A stretch of 64,000 nucleotides of DNA, taken from Aequorivita soesokkakensis. Lineage in GTDB: Bacteria > Bacteroidota > Bacteroidia > Flavobacteriales > Flavobacteriaceae. A model generated the notes under the pieces. The model saw only the letters and a list, made by a program, of their open reading frames with translations, was not told the DNA's origin and searched no databases. The stretch covers positions 124,001-188,000 of the forward strand of contig NZ_LXIE01000050.1 in assembly GCF_001641085.1 (NCBI RefSeq), written 5' to 3'. The position numbers were made by a program, and so were the translations under genes. Below are positions 54,570 to 63,134 of this stretch, one piece after another (the stretch's first letter is position 1; each line of letters starts with the position of its first letter).

Positions 54570-54834
54570 TCTCTTACGCTTCTCATAAACTTGAAGCTAC
54601 GAAGAGCGTAGGCGCAAGCCCTCACACGGAACCATTAATGATTGTACTGAATATACGCTGAAGCTACGGAGAGCGAAGGATAAGCCCCCCTACGCTTTGC
54701 TGAAAACGCAAAGCTTCGGAATAGAAGTGGACTGCGTCCACCGAAGCCCTCACACGAAACCATTAATGATTGTACTGAATATAAAAAGCCCCCCTACGCT
54801 TTGCTGAAAAACGCAAAGCTACGGAGGGCGAAGG
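54570..54834. repeat. direct and inverted repeats beside tmRNA
   Basis: AGCCCTCACACG(G/A)AACC... through GATTGTACTGAATATA is present at 54617-54656 and 54745-54783, 128 bp apart. AAGCCCCCCTACGCTTTGC plus its hairpin (GCTTTGCTGAAAACGCAAAGC) is present at 54682-54714 and 54786-54821. CTACGGAG-type units also occur. It occupies the whole gap from the GIY-YIG gene to the 3' end of tmRNA. Confidence 0.8.
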
Positions 54835-55230
54835 TGGAGCCGGAGGGATTCGAACCCTCGTCCAAACGCGCAATTATACTGCCTTCTACATGCTTAGTTT
54901 TCATTTAGGTTTTCGTGGGCTTGCCGGTCGAAAACTACCAACGCACCCCTTAGCTTTACTTGAGCTTCACAAGAGCATCAAAGCACTACTCTTGCTAGGT
55001 TTACTTTTACGAAGCCACTATATCAACCGCCGCAAACCAAGGCCGTTGAGTGACTTCCTGCTTGCCCACCTTGTGGGCCGAGGCACATCCTACTGTAATT
55101 CGGATTATGCAGCTAGGGCGTAGTTATTCTCGCCGTTTAAAAAGTGTGAAATATGATATTAACGAGCTATATCCCAGCGCTCGGCATGCTTACAATACAA
55201 TTAGACCCGCTGTCAAAACCAGTCGGCCCC
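54835..55230 (-). ncRNA. ssrA: transfer-messenger RNA (tmRNA)
   Basis: The 5' end GGGGCCGACTGGTTTTGACA and the 3' end CGGCTCC form a 7-bp acceptor stem with one G-U pair. The T arm GGAGGGATTCGAATCC-type loop lies at 54840-54866, read from the minus strand. The tag frame (55134 down to 55105) encodes GENNYALAA and a stop, as in other Bacteroidota. The RNA charges with alanine and rescues stalled ribosomes; the tag marks the product for degradation. CCA is not fully encoded (CCT follows the discriminator A), so it is added enzymatically. It ends next to a repeat-rich accessory region. Confidence 0.96.
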
Positions 55231-55251
55231 TTTTTCAATGAACAATTAGCA

Positions 55252-55283
55252 ATAAAGTATACTTATTGACAAAACCTATCAAA
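55252..55283 (-). promoter_or_regulatory. candidate ssrA promoter
   Basis: On the minus strand TTTG, 20 bases, then TACTTTAT: near the Bacteroidota consensus (TTTG, 17-23 bases, TAnnTTTG). It lies about 20 bp before the mature 5' end, which is consistent with RNase P trimming. Confidence 0.45.
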
Positions 55284-55290
55284 GTGAGTT

Positions 55291-55312
55291 CTCCTTCGCT
55301 AAAGCTTCGGAG
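55291..55312. repeat. short family A repeat
   Basis: CTCCTTCGCTAAAGCTTCGGAG, an interrupted palindrome matching the CGAAGCTTTAGC centre at 45121 in the reverse direction. Confidence 0.6.
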
Positions 55313-55381
55313 AGCGGGGGCAAAGATACATGAAAAACCCTATCTTTGCCACCGCAATTAACCATTCAAAAAACATACCAA

Positions 55382-56596
55382 ATGCCCATAACCTTTGCCA
55401 TCATCAAAGAACGTAAAACCCCGCCAGATCGTCGGGTGGTTTTTTCACCGGAAAAGTGCCAAGAAGTCATAAAACAATTCCCCGAGGCACGGATAATCGT
55501 GGAAGCTTCAGATATTCGCATCTTCCCGGATGATGCCTACCGCGAAGCAGGGTTTGAGGTAGTGAATGATGTTTCCCATGCAGATGTGATGCTTGGCGTA
55601 AAAGAGGTGCCCGTGGATGCATTGATTCCGAATAAAAAATACTTCTACTTTAGCCATACCATAAAGAAACAGCCTTACAACCGAAAGCTGTTAAAGGCAA
55701 TGCTTGCTAAAAACATTGAAATGTTTGACCACGAAACCATCGTGAATGCAGACAAGCATAGGCTTATTGGGTTTGGCTATTACGCAGGTTTGGTGGGAGC
55801 CTACAATGGTTTTAGAGGCTTGGGATTGCGCGATAATCTCTTCACACTTCCCAAAGTGGAACACCTTCCAGATCTGGAAGCCGTAAAGGCCGAGCTGGAT
55901 AAAATCACCCTGCCGAACATTAAGATTATTCTTTCAGGAACTGGAAAAGTTACCAGAGGGGCAAAGGAGATATTGGATCATTTAAAAATTAGGGAAGTTA
56001 CCGATGCCGATTATCTTTCCAAGGATTATAACGAACCCGTTTATTGCTTGATAGACGTTTCGGAATACAACAAACGCAAGGATGGTCGCGCCTTTGACAA
56101 AAATGAATTTTATGAAGACCCATCCGACTACGAAAGTGATTTTATGAAGTATGCCAAAGTGAGCGATGTTTTCTTCACAGGCCACTTTTATGGCAATGGC
56201 GCTCCCTATCTTTTCACAAGGGAAGATGCCAAAAGCCCAGACTTTAAAATAAACCTGGTAGCCGATATCTCCTGCGATGTTGATGGCCCCATAGCCTGCA
56301 CCCTTCGGGCTTCCACCATTGCAGATCCGTTTTACGGGTACGACCCCAAAACGGAAAGCGAAACAACTTTTGACGCTCCGGGTGCAATCACCGTTATGGC
56401 CGTTGACAACCTGCCTTGCGAACTGCCAAAGGATGCCAGCGAAGGCTTTGGCGATATGTTCTTGGACAACGTGATTCCGGCCTTCTTTAATGGGGATGCT
56501 GATGGTATTTTGCAACGTGCCAGAATTACTACCCAAGACGGGAATCTCACTCCCAGATTTGCATATTTAAAGGATTATGTGGAAATTGCCGACTAA
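55382..56596 (+). CDS. saccharopine dehydrogenase-like NAD(P)-dependent oxidoreductase
   Basis: I chose the ATG at 55382 (404 residues, MPITFAIIKERKTPPDRRVV); an upstream ATG would add 12 unlikely residues. The N-terminal part matches the AlaDH/PNT-type domain found in lysine-forming saccharopine dehydrogenases (FSPEKCQEVIKQFP, ASDIRIFPDDAYREAGFEV). The middle has a nucleotide-binding segment (IKIILSGTGKVTRGAKEIL, about 181-199), and VADISCDVDGPIACTLRAS near 300 is typical of the family. In bacteria the reaction is often unknown. It is probably followed in the same transcript by the SDR gene, 24 bp downstream. Confidence 0.82.
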   Translation: MPITFAIIKERKTPPDRRVVFSPEKCQEVIKQFPEARIIVEASDIRIFPDDAYREAGFEVVNDVSHADVMLGVKEVPVDALIPNKKYFYFSHTIKKQPYNRKLLKAMLAKNIEMFDHETIVNADKHRLIGFGYYAGLVGAYNGFRGLGLRDNLFTLPKVEHLPDLEAVKAELDKITLPNIKIILSGTGKVTRGAKEILDHLKIREVTDADYLSKDYNEPVYCLIDVSEYNKRKDGRAFDKNEFYEDPSDYESDFMKYAKVSDVFFTGHFYGNGAPYLFTREDAKSPDFKINLVADISCDVDGPIACTLRASTIADPFYGYDPKTESETTFDAPGAITVMAVDNLPCELPKDASEGFGDMFLDNVIPAFFNGDADGILQRARITTQDGNLTPRFAYLKDYVEIAD

Positions 56597-56620
56597 CAAA
56601 TTAACTTTTTGTTAACGATT

Positions 56621-57433
56621 ATGCCGGGGATACATAATGACAAAAATGCACAAATGGCACTGGTCACTGGAGCCGCTTCAGGATTGGGGTTTGAATTGGC
56701 ATTGCTTTTGGCCAAGGATGGATACTCTCTTATATTGGTTGATGTAAATGCCGAAAAATTGCAGGAAGCGCAAAACGAAATAGAGGCGCTTTATCCCACT
56801 CAAATACAAATACTGCACAAAGATCTGAGCCAACAGAATGTGGCGGAAGAAATATTCCAGGCGCTTGATGGCAAAAACGTAAATGTACTCATCAATAATG
56901 CAGGCTTTGGCATCTACGGAAGCTTTAACGATACCGATTGGGAACGCGATTTGGCAATGCTAAATCTGCACGTAATTACCACTACACATTTAACAAAATT
57001 AATCTTAAAGGGAATGGTTGCCCGTGGCAGTGGAATGATATTGAATATGTCATCCCTAGCTGCCTTTCAGCCGGGACCATTAATGTCTTTATACTACGCT
57101 TCCAAGGCGTATATTCTCTCCTTTTCGGAAGCTATTGCCAACGAACTAAAAGGTACGGGGGTTACCGTTACCGCACTATGCCCGGGCCAGACCAGGACCT
57201 GTTTTCAGGAAGTGGTATCAAATGGGGCAAAGGCATCGGAAAATAGAATAAACTTCAATATTGCTTGCCCCAAAGAAGTTGCTGAATACGGATATGAAGC
57301 AATGAAAAAGGGAAAAGTAGTGGCCATTCCCGGTAACTTTAACAAGTTTCTGTCAAAGCTCCCGCGCTTTGTCCCCAGGCGAACAGCCACTGCCATTATA
57401 AGAAAGATTCAGGAAAAGAATCGCGACCAATAG
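56621..57433 (+). CDS. short-chain dehydrogenase/reductase
   Basis: I chose the ATG at 56621 (270 residues). A TTG 12 bp upstream or an internal ATG at 56654 is possible. The Rossmann motif is TGAASGLG (about 16-23), followed by INNAGFGIYG (about 90-100), a catalytic Ser in LNMSSLAAF and YYASKAY with Tyr and Lys. The C-terminal VTALCPGQTRTCFQ is typical of the YohF/acyl-type SDR group. It uses NAD(P)H on an unknown carbonyl or alcohol. It lies 24 bp after the saccharopine dehydrogenase-like gene. Confidence 0.9.
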   Translation: MPGIHNDKNAQMALVTGAASGLGFELALLLAKDGYSLILVDVNAEKLQEAQNEIEALYPTQIQILHKDLSQQNVAEEIFQALDGKNVNVLINNAGFGIYGSFNDTDWERDLAMLNLHVITTTHLTKLILKGMVARGSGMILNMSSLAAFQPGPLMSLYYASKAYILSFSEAIANELKGTGVTVTALCPGQTRTCFQEVVSNGAKASENRINFNIACPKEVAEYGYEAMKKGKVVAIPGNFNKFLSKLPRFVPRRTATAIIRKIQEKNRDQ

Positions 57434-57435
57434 CG

Positions 57436-59406
57436 TTATAATTTCTTAAGCTGAATAGGCTCCTCAGATTGTATTTTCACCAAGCTTGCAAAAAACTGTT
57501 TTAAGGCTGGATAGGCTTCCGTTGGAAAACTTGGGTTGTTAAGTTTTACGCTTAATCTCACATTTATCTTGCTGCCGGAAACATCATACACCACAGAAAG
57601 CTCCCCATCGTTTTCAGGCAGTTTAAGCGATTTGTTTTCGGGCACCTTGACGATTTCGTATTGGTCCTTCACATCAATGGAAACCAAATAATTGTTCATA
57701 ACAGGAATCCCAAAATCTATGGGATATTGGCGCGTTTCCTTGGTAAAGGGGTTTTCGGAAAAATAGGTCTCCATCAAAAAAGGAAATACAAATAGTTTAT
57801 CGCCCACTGGCTGTTCATGTACGGTAATATCATAGGTTTCCTTATAAGGCTGCTCCAGATCTTTCTCGTTTTCAATTTGCAGGTTTGTGATGTCCAGCGT
57901 TTCGTTTCTACTCTGTTTTCTTTTTATAATATCTTCTTTATTGCGATTGTTGTTCTCCCTTCGCATCGGTACGGCAATATAGCCTGTTGAAACCTCATTC
58001 ACCTTTCCGGAAAATAGCCCTTTGTCGTCTGCGGCCAGTTGCATGTTCACGTAATGCATGTTTTTATTTATAGGAACAATAGGCTCCCAAAAACTGCCTT
58101 TTTTAAAGTCCATTACACGGCCTTGTGGGCAGAGGTCACGGAAAGGCAATACACCAAACGGAGTGTATTTGTCGGTAGCATCCAAAAGGTAGGTTTCGTC
58201 CCCAATTTTAAGATAGACAAGGGCATAGATGAAATCGTTCAAAACAGGGTATTGCATCGTGGGCTGTCTAAAATCGCGGGTAGTGATAAGCATAATCTTG
58301 GCATCAATGCCCGCAGCATCCAGAGCATTTATAAGGGCGAGATTTATTTCGGAACTGTTGCCCGACTTGCGTTCAAAGGCTTCCTTCACGCGTACCTCTG
58401 AAAAAATCCGGTATTTGCCGTCCCAAGCCATTTGGTTCTGAATGTAATAATAGATGGCTTTGGCTTTTTCCAATTGCCCTTGGGTATTCATAATATTTGC
58501 AGGGATTGCATCCTTAAAATACCCGGAATACTTAAGCTGTCGCCCTAAATCCTTGTCGTATTTAAACACGTTGTCCACATCGTCCCAGCTTTTGGTATAG
58601 AGGTGTTTATCGCCTCTAAAATCAAGAAATTCAATCATTTCATAACCCATTCCGGAAACGTAGTTTTCCAAAGCGAGCATATATTTCTCCTCTTTTACGG
58701 CTGGCACATGCTTCATGGCATAGGTAGCTGCCTCACAATCGGCATTAACACCATAACCGGGAAGCGTGAAACAGTTTTTTACTATTTCGGCATTGTTGAT
58801 GTCGAGTTTTTTTGGACCGTAAAGCGTACGGTTGTAACGCATATTGCCAGGGATTTTGGTATATAGTTCTGAATATATTTTTGGCATATTCCCCTGAAAT
58901 TGCCAGTTCCCGAAATTTGAAAAGAAAAAGGATTCCTTGCGGTAGGAATATTCCAAAATGCTTCCATCTTTTATATTGGGAAAGGTGAACTTTTTAATGG
59001 ACCAACGTGGATACTCGTCAACGGTGAAAATATCCTTGTCTGCAAGAAACGTTTTTAATGCGCCATTGTGGCTAATCACCTTTATATTTTTAATTTCCTC
59101 ACTGTTGTTTTTTTGACTGTAATAGGGAATTTCAATGGTTGCATTCTCAAAGCGTTTGGCGTCAAAAACTTTAATTTTCACGTGTACTTCCTTTGCAATC
59201 ATAATTGACCCATCATAAATATCCAAAAAATTGTTGGCGCGTTCATAGAGCACAACGGCTGGCGCCTCAGGGTCTGGGGTGTAATGGTCCATTGCAAATT
59301 CCTCGGGAAGCGGTTCCCCAAAAGTGGGCACGGGAGGCGGGGTTTGGGCGTATGAAAAAAGAGATATTGAAAAACAGGCTATTAAAAGTAGGTTTTTGAT
59401 TTGCAT
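57436..59406 (-). CDS. DUF3857 transglutaminase-like secreted protein
   Basis: 656 residues with a signal peptide (1-20, LFSYAQ). DUF3857 covers about 50-215 (VDEYPRWSIKKFTFPNIKDG) and a transglutaminase-like core follows near 300-380 (AKAIYYYIQNQMAWDG, ALINALDAAGIDAKIMLITT). The usual catalytic Cys is not evident: the helix start reads KSGNSSEINLALINAL, so it may be non-enzymatic. A C-terminal beta domain follows. It is a tandem paralogue of the next gene: same length, aligned along the whole protein (AKEVHVKIKVFDAKRF against VMEIHRKVKVFDVAKF). Confidence 0.87.
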   Translation of the reverse strand: MQIKNLLLIACFSISLFSYAQTPPPVPTFGEPLPEEFAMDHYTPDPEAPAVVLYERANNFLDIYDGSIMIAKEVHVKIKVFDAKRFENATIEIPYYSQKNNSEEIKNIKVISHNGALKTFLADKDIFTVDEYPRWSIKKFTFPNIKDGSILEYSYRKESFFFSNFGNWQFQGNMPKIYSELYTKIPGNMRYNRTLYGPKKLDINNAEIVKNCFTLPGYGVNADCEAATYAMKHVPAVKEEKYMLALENYVSGMGYEMIEFLDFRGDKHLYTKSWDDVDNVFKYDKDLGRQLKYSGYFKDAIPANIMNTQGQLEKAKAIYYYIQNQMAWDGKYRIFSEVRVKEAFERKSGNSSEINLALINALDAAGIDAKIMLITTRDFRQPTMQYPVLNDFIYALVYLKIGDETYLLDATDKYTPFGVLPFRDLCPQGRVMDFKKGSFWEPIVPINKNMHYVNMQLAADDKGLFSGKVNEVSTGYIAVPMRRENNNRNKEDIIKRKQSRNETLDITNLQIENEKDLEQPYKETYDITVHEQPVGDKLFVFPFLMETYFSENPFTKETRQYPIDFGIPVMNNYLVSIDVKDQYEIVKVPENKSLKLPENDGELSVVYDVSGSKINVRLSVKLNNPSFPTEAYPALKQFFASLVKIQSEEPIQLKKL

Positions 59407-59407
59407 C

Positions 59408-61381
59408 TTATATTTTTTTAAGAATAATGGATTCTTTTTTTAGTATGGTAAGCATAGTGCCGAAATACTCTTTAAGCGATTGGTAGGCATCTGGAGGGAA
59501 ATTATAGGCGGCGAGCTTCATATTGAAACGGATGTTTATTTTATTGCCTTCGGCAACATAGGTAACAGAACATTCGCCATCTTCTCGGGGAAGCTTTATA
59601 CTTCGGCTTTTTGGCAGTTGTTCCACTTCGTAAACATTGCCCAAATCTATGGAAATTAGATAAGTGTTCGTAAAAGGAAAACCAAAATCCATGGGGTAGC
59701 TGCGCTCCTTCATTTTGAAAGGGTTTTCATTAAGGTATGTTTTGTTGAAAAAAGGATAGAGAATTATCTTGTCTCCAACTATTTCGGGCTCTATGGTAAT
59801 GTTGTAATTTTCTTTTAAGGGTTTCTCTATGTCGCCAATATCCTCTACTTGATAGGAGTCAATCTCAATACCTGCTTTGTCCTTTTCTTCTGTTTTTATG
59901 TACTCTTCCAGATTTTCTTCTGCAATGGCGTTTCTTTTTTCGAGACCTATATAGCCATAACTTGCCTGATTTACTTTTCCGTTGAAACTGCCATTTTCAT
60001 CAGCCGTTATTTGTGCGTTTGCAAAATGTATGTTTTGTTTAAAAGGAACGATGGGCATCCAATAACTTCCGTTTTTGAAATCCATCACACGACCCTGCAC
60101 GTTCAAAGCCCGAAAGGGAATTACCCCGAAAGGGGCTTGTTTGTCGGTGGCGTCGAGCAATATCCTTTCGTTGTTTATCATTAATACCGCCAACACATAA
60201 TTGAAGTTGGAAAGTACGGGATAGAGCTCTGTGGGCAGTCCATTATCCCGGGTAGAAAGTATGACCGATTTTGAGTGTAGGTTAGCCGCTTCAAGCGCGT
60301 TTACGAGCGAAAGGTTTATATCTGATACACTTCCTAATTTATCTTGAAACGAATCCTTGATATCATTTCCATAATTGAAATACCTGCCGTTCCAAGTATA
60401 ATTGTTTTGAATAAAGCCATATACCGCTTTTGCGCGCTCCATATCATCCTGTATTTGAAGAATGGCATTTGGCAATTTTCTTTTGAAATAATTGTTTTTA
60501 TTCAACTGATCTCCAAAATCCTCCCGGCTCTCAAATTGGTGGTCTACATCTTTCCACGAACGGGTGTAAACTTTTTCTTCCCCATGGAAAGGTTTATACG
60601 ATACGGGTTCATAGGCAATGCGGGAAATGTAATTTCTTCGCGCCAGCATAAAACTTTCCTCTTCAAAAGATGGAATATTCTTCATTACATAAATATTAAC
60701 TTCTGAATCAACATGCCCATTATTTGAAGGTATCAGGAAACCGTCTTTCTTAATGTAGTTGCTGTGATTGTCCAATTTTTTTGGACCATATAGCACTCGA
60801 TTGAATTTAATATTTACGGGCAATATAGTTTGAAAGAAGCTATAGATGGTAGGCAAATTGTTCTGAAATTCCCAACCATTCATATTAAAAAAATAGGGGG
60901 TGACCAATGTGTATTTATATTCTAATATGCTTCCCTTCTGCACATTTGGGAACGTAAACTTTAGTGCTTTTCTTCCGCCAGATTTTTCAATGGTATAAAA
61001 AGCATCGTCCTGTACGGCGTCCTGTAAAATTCCATTGTGGGTAATGGCCTTATAGTCCAATAGTTCTTCTTCATAAAACCCGTTCCCCACATAATATGGA
61101 ATCTCTACTGAGGAACTGCCAAATTTTGCGACATCAAACACTTTTACCTTTCTGTGTATTTCCATCACCAGCCGAAATGCAGTTCTTTTAACTATGGAAA
61201 CCGCATAATAATTACCGGATTCATATAAAACCACCCCGGCAGCTTCGGGTTCGGCCTCATAACTCTTAAGTTCCAATTCCTCCTTGCTGGGCTTGCCGAA
61301 TTCGTCAATGCGCCCCGATTGGGAATAGGATAGATAGAAACTTGAAAATAATAGAAGGAAGAAATATTTTTTAAGATGCAT
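59408..61381 (-). CDS. DUF3857 transglutaminase-like secreted protein (paralogue)
   Basis: 657 residues with a signal peptide (1-20, FYLSYSQ). The domain order is as in the neighbour: DUF3857 (about 55-220, EYKYTLVTPYFFNMNGWEF), transglutaminase-like (about 310-390, AKAVYGFIQNNYTWNG; KLGSVSDINLSLVNALEAA with Ser where a Cys is expected) and a C-terminal beta region. It is separated from the paralogue by one base, so the pair is co-transcribed. The sequences differ widely, so the duplication is old. Confidence 0.87.
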   Translation of the reverse strand: MHLKKYFFLLLFSSFYLSYSQSGRIDEFGKPSKEELELKSYEAEPEAAGVVLYESGNYYAVSIVKRTAFRLVMEIHRKVKVFDVAKFGSSSVEIPYYVGNGFYEEELLDYKAITHNGILQDAVQDDAFYTIEKSGGRKALKFTFPNVQKGSILEYKYTLVTPYFFNMNGWEFQNNLPTIYSFFQTILPVNIKFNRVLYGPKKLDNHSNYIKKDGFLIPSNNGHVDSEVNIYVMKNIPSFEEESFMLARRNYISRIAYEPVSYKPFHGEEKVYTRSWKDVDHQFESREDFGDQLNKNNYFKRKLPNAILQIQDDMERAKAVYGFIQNNYTWNGRYFNYGNDIKDSFQDKLGSVSDINLSLVNALEAANLHSKSVILSTRDNGLPTELYPVLSNFNYVLAVLMINNERILLDATDKQAPFGVIPFRALNVQGRVMDFKNGSYWMPIVPFKQNIHFANAQITADENGSFNGKVNQASYGYIGLEKRNAIAEENLEEYIKTEEKDKAGIEIDSYQVEDIGDIEKPLKENYNITIEPEIVGDKIILYPFFNKTYLNENPFKMKERSYPMDFGFPFTNTYLISIDLGNVYEVEQLPKSRSIKLPREDGECSVTYVAEGNKINIRFNMKLAAYNFPPDAYQSLKEYFGTMLTILKKESIILKKI

Positions 61382-61439
61382 TAAGTTGTGTTCAAATTTT
61401 CTTGCGCAAAATAAAATAAATATTGCAATTACAAAGTGC

Positions 61440-62108
61440 TTAATCTTTCATATAATCAAAAAGATATTTCTCGAAACCCCAATAGACCAATTTTAAAAAT
61501 AGCCCGAAAAATATTGTAAATGTCCAAGCTTCCAAATTGTCAATTGGGTTTGTGATTATTTCAAAAACATCTGTAAAAAGGATAAAGGGATTGTGAAGAA
61601 TATCCCAGGAATTCCATCGTAATACGCGCCCGAGATACATTCCAAAACTTACCGCAAAAGAAAGGATAATCAGGGATTTTAAAACTATTTTTTGGTTGAA
61701 ATGTTTAATGCACAATTGCTTCATTTCCTTAATGGAAACTACATAAAAAGCGAGTCCCGTAACTGCAAAAACCGCAATCATCAAACTGTCAAAACCAATC
61801 CATTCCAGTGGGCTTAAGCGCAAGTGGATAAAATCTGTCAATAAATAGGGCGCATTGGGGAGAAACAACAACCAAACTATTAATAAAAAGTACAGTTTCA
61901 GCTTTTTAATCTGTTTTTGGTTTTTCATATAAGTGGAAATGAAAAAAGGAATCATGGCCAAGAATAGGTTCCAAACCAAAAAAAGATAGAAAAAGGAATG
62001 GGTTATTTTTAAACGAACGGAAAGCAGAAAAATGCTAAAAACCGTCAGTGAAAAAAGAGGAAACCAGATGTTGAAACGATCAAAGAGAAATGTTTTTAAA
62101 GTCTTCAT
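61440..62108 (-). CDS. DUF1361 membrane protein
   Basis: 222 residues with about six membrane helices (for example SFFYLFLVWNLFLAMIPFFI and LYFLLIVWLLFLPNAPYLL). FLPNAPYLLTDFIHL is the DUF1361 signature. The function is unknown. Its start overlaps the DUF2809 gene by 29 bp. It is the last gene of the four-gene operon. Confidence 0.85.
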   Translation of the reverse strand: MKTLKTFLFDRFNIWFPLFSLTVFSIFLLSVRLKITHSFFYLFLVWNLFLAMIPFFISTYMKNQKQIKKLKLYFLLIVWLLFLPNAPYLLTDFIHLRLSPLEWIGFDSLMIAVFAVTGLAFYVVSIKEMKQLCIKHFNQKIVLKSLIILSFAVSFGMYLGRVLRWNSWDILHNPFILFTDVFEIITNPIDNLEAWTFTIFFGLFLKLVYWGFEKYLFDYMKD

Positions 62109-62475
62109 TTTTGATGTATATTTTTTCGATTAATAAAATAAGTAAAAAGCCCAGTGTATAGGCAACCAAGTCTCGCCAATCAAACACGGAACCAATAATG
62201 GTCAATAGTATTTCTGAATGGATATTGAGTTTTTCAGCTAGCTTGAATAATTGGAGCAGTTCCACAAAATAGGCAAAAGCCAATACGGAAACGGCAGTTT
62301 TGAGAACGTGATTTTTTATAAAGATTTTTATAAAGCAATATATTAGAAGTATAACCAGCACATCGCCCAAAAAACCTCTAATAAAGTGATTGAAATGAAA
62401 ATAGGCAATGGCAATCTCTATTGCAAAGAGAATGCTTGTTCCTAAAATATGTCTTGTCGAAATATAAAACTTCAT
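62080..62475 (-). CDS. DUF2809 membrane protein
   Basis: 131 residues with about four membrane helices. FYISTRHILGTSILFAIEIA and NHFIRGFLGDVLVILLIYCF, plus SVFDWRDLVAYTLGFLLILL at the end, fit DUF2809 (VanZ-like layout). The function is unknown. It overlaps the gene before it by 4 bp (ATGA) and the gene after it by 29 bp, so translation is probably coupled. Confidence 0.85.
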   Translation of the reverse strand: MKFYISTRHILGTSILFAIEIAIAYFHFNHFIRGFLGDVLVILLIYCFIKIFIKNHVLKTAVSVLAFAYFVELLQLFKLAEKLNIHSEILLTIIGSVFDWRDLVAYTLGFLLILLIEKIYIKNEDFKNISL

Positions 62476-63134
62476 TGTATTGCTATTTTTTCTCCCAAAT
62501 ATTTTGGTTGCGAATCAAAAACAATATCGAGGCAGGCTTTGGTTCGCGCCAAGTATTCCCGAAGTTCTGTTTTTATTGAATACTTTCCCGTTACCGTTTC
62601 GGCGTTAAAACCTATTGCGGCAATTCCTTTTTGTTTTGCCAGGAAAATTGCTCGTTCGTTGTGAAATCTTTGTGAAATAACCGTAAAGCTATTCAGTCCA
62701 AAGATTTTTTGTGCCCTTAAAACAGAATCCAAAGTGCTGAATCCGGCATAATCCAAGACTATTTTTTCTTTGGGTATTCCCAGTAGAATTAGGTCTTTTT
62801 TAAAAAGCAAGGGTTCGTTGTAACCTATTCTGCCATTGTCGCCGCTCACTAAAATAAAATCAATCTTTCCAGCTTTAAAAAGTTTCTCGGCCGCTTTTAT
62901 TCTGTATAGATAATATAGGTTTATATCGCCATTGGCCATAAATTTTGAAGTGCCCAAAAGCAAACCTACCTTATTATGCGGAATTTCTTCGGTACTTTGA
63001 AATGTTTGGTTTTCCGTTTCCAAAAGCACGTAAGTATCCAAACAAATAACGGCAAACAATCCAAATGGGCTTAGCAATAAAGCCCATTTGTAAAGTTTTG
63101 CAATTTTACTGAAAAGTGTTTTCATCTTTTTCAA
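62472..63134 (-). CDS. SanA/YdcF-like (DUF218) envelope protein
   Basis: 220 residues with one N-terminal membrane anchor (about 12-33). The DUF218 domain has KVGLLLGTSKFMANGDINLY, FILVSGDNGRIGYNEP and FTVISQRFHNERAIFLAK. SanA-type proteins affect envelope permeability to large antibiotics such as vancomycin; the chemistry is not settled. It overlaps the creD-like gene by 4 bp and DUF2809 by 4 bp. Confidence 0.88.
   Translation of the reverse strand: MKKMKTLFSKIAKLYKWALLLSPFGLFAVICLDTYVLLETENQTFQSTEEIPHNKVGLLLGTSKFMANGDINLYYLYRIKAAEKLFKAGKIDFILVSGDNGRIGYNEPLLFKKDLILLGIPKEKIVLDYAGFSTLDSVLRAQKIFGLNSFTVISQRFHNERAIFLAKQKGIAAIGFNAETVTGKYSIKTELREYLARTKACLDIVFDSQPKYLGEKIAIQ

Noticed and set aside
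54840-54866. tRNA-like T arm
   Set aside because: It belongs to tmRNA; there is no anticodon arm and the GENNYALAA tag follows.
54890-55241. Plus-strand reading frames of 63-77 residues
   Set aside because: They run antisense through tmRNA and have no protein-like features.
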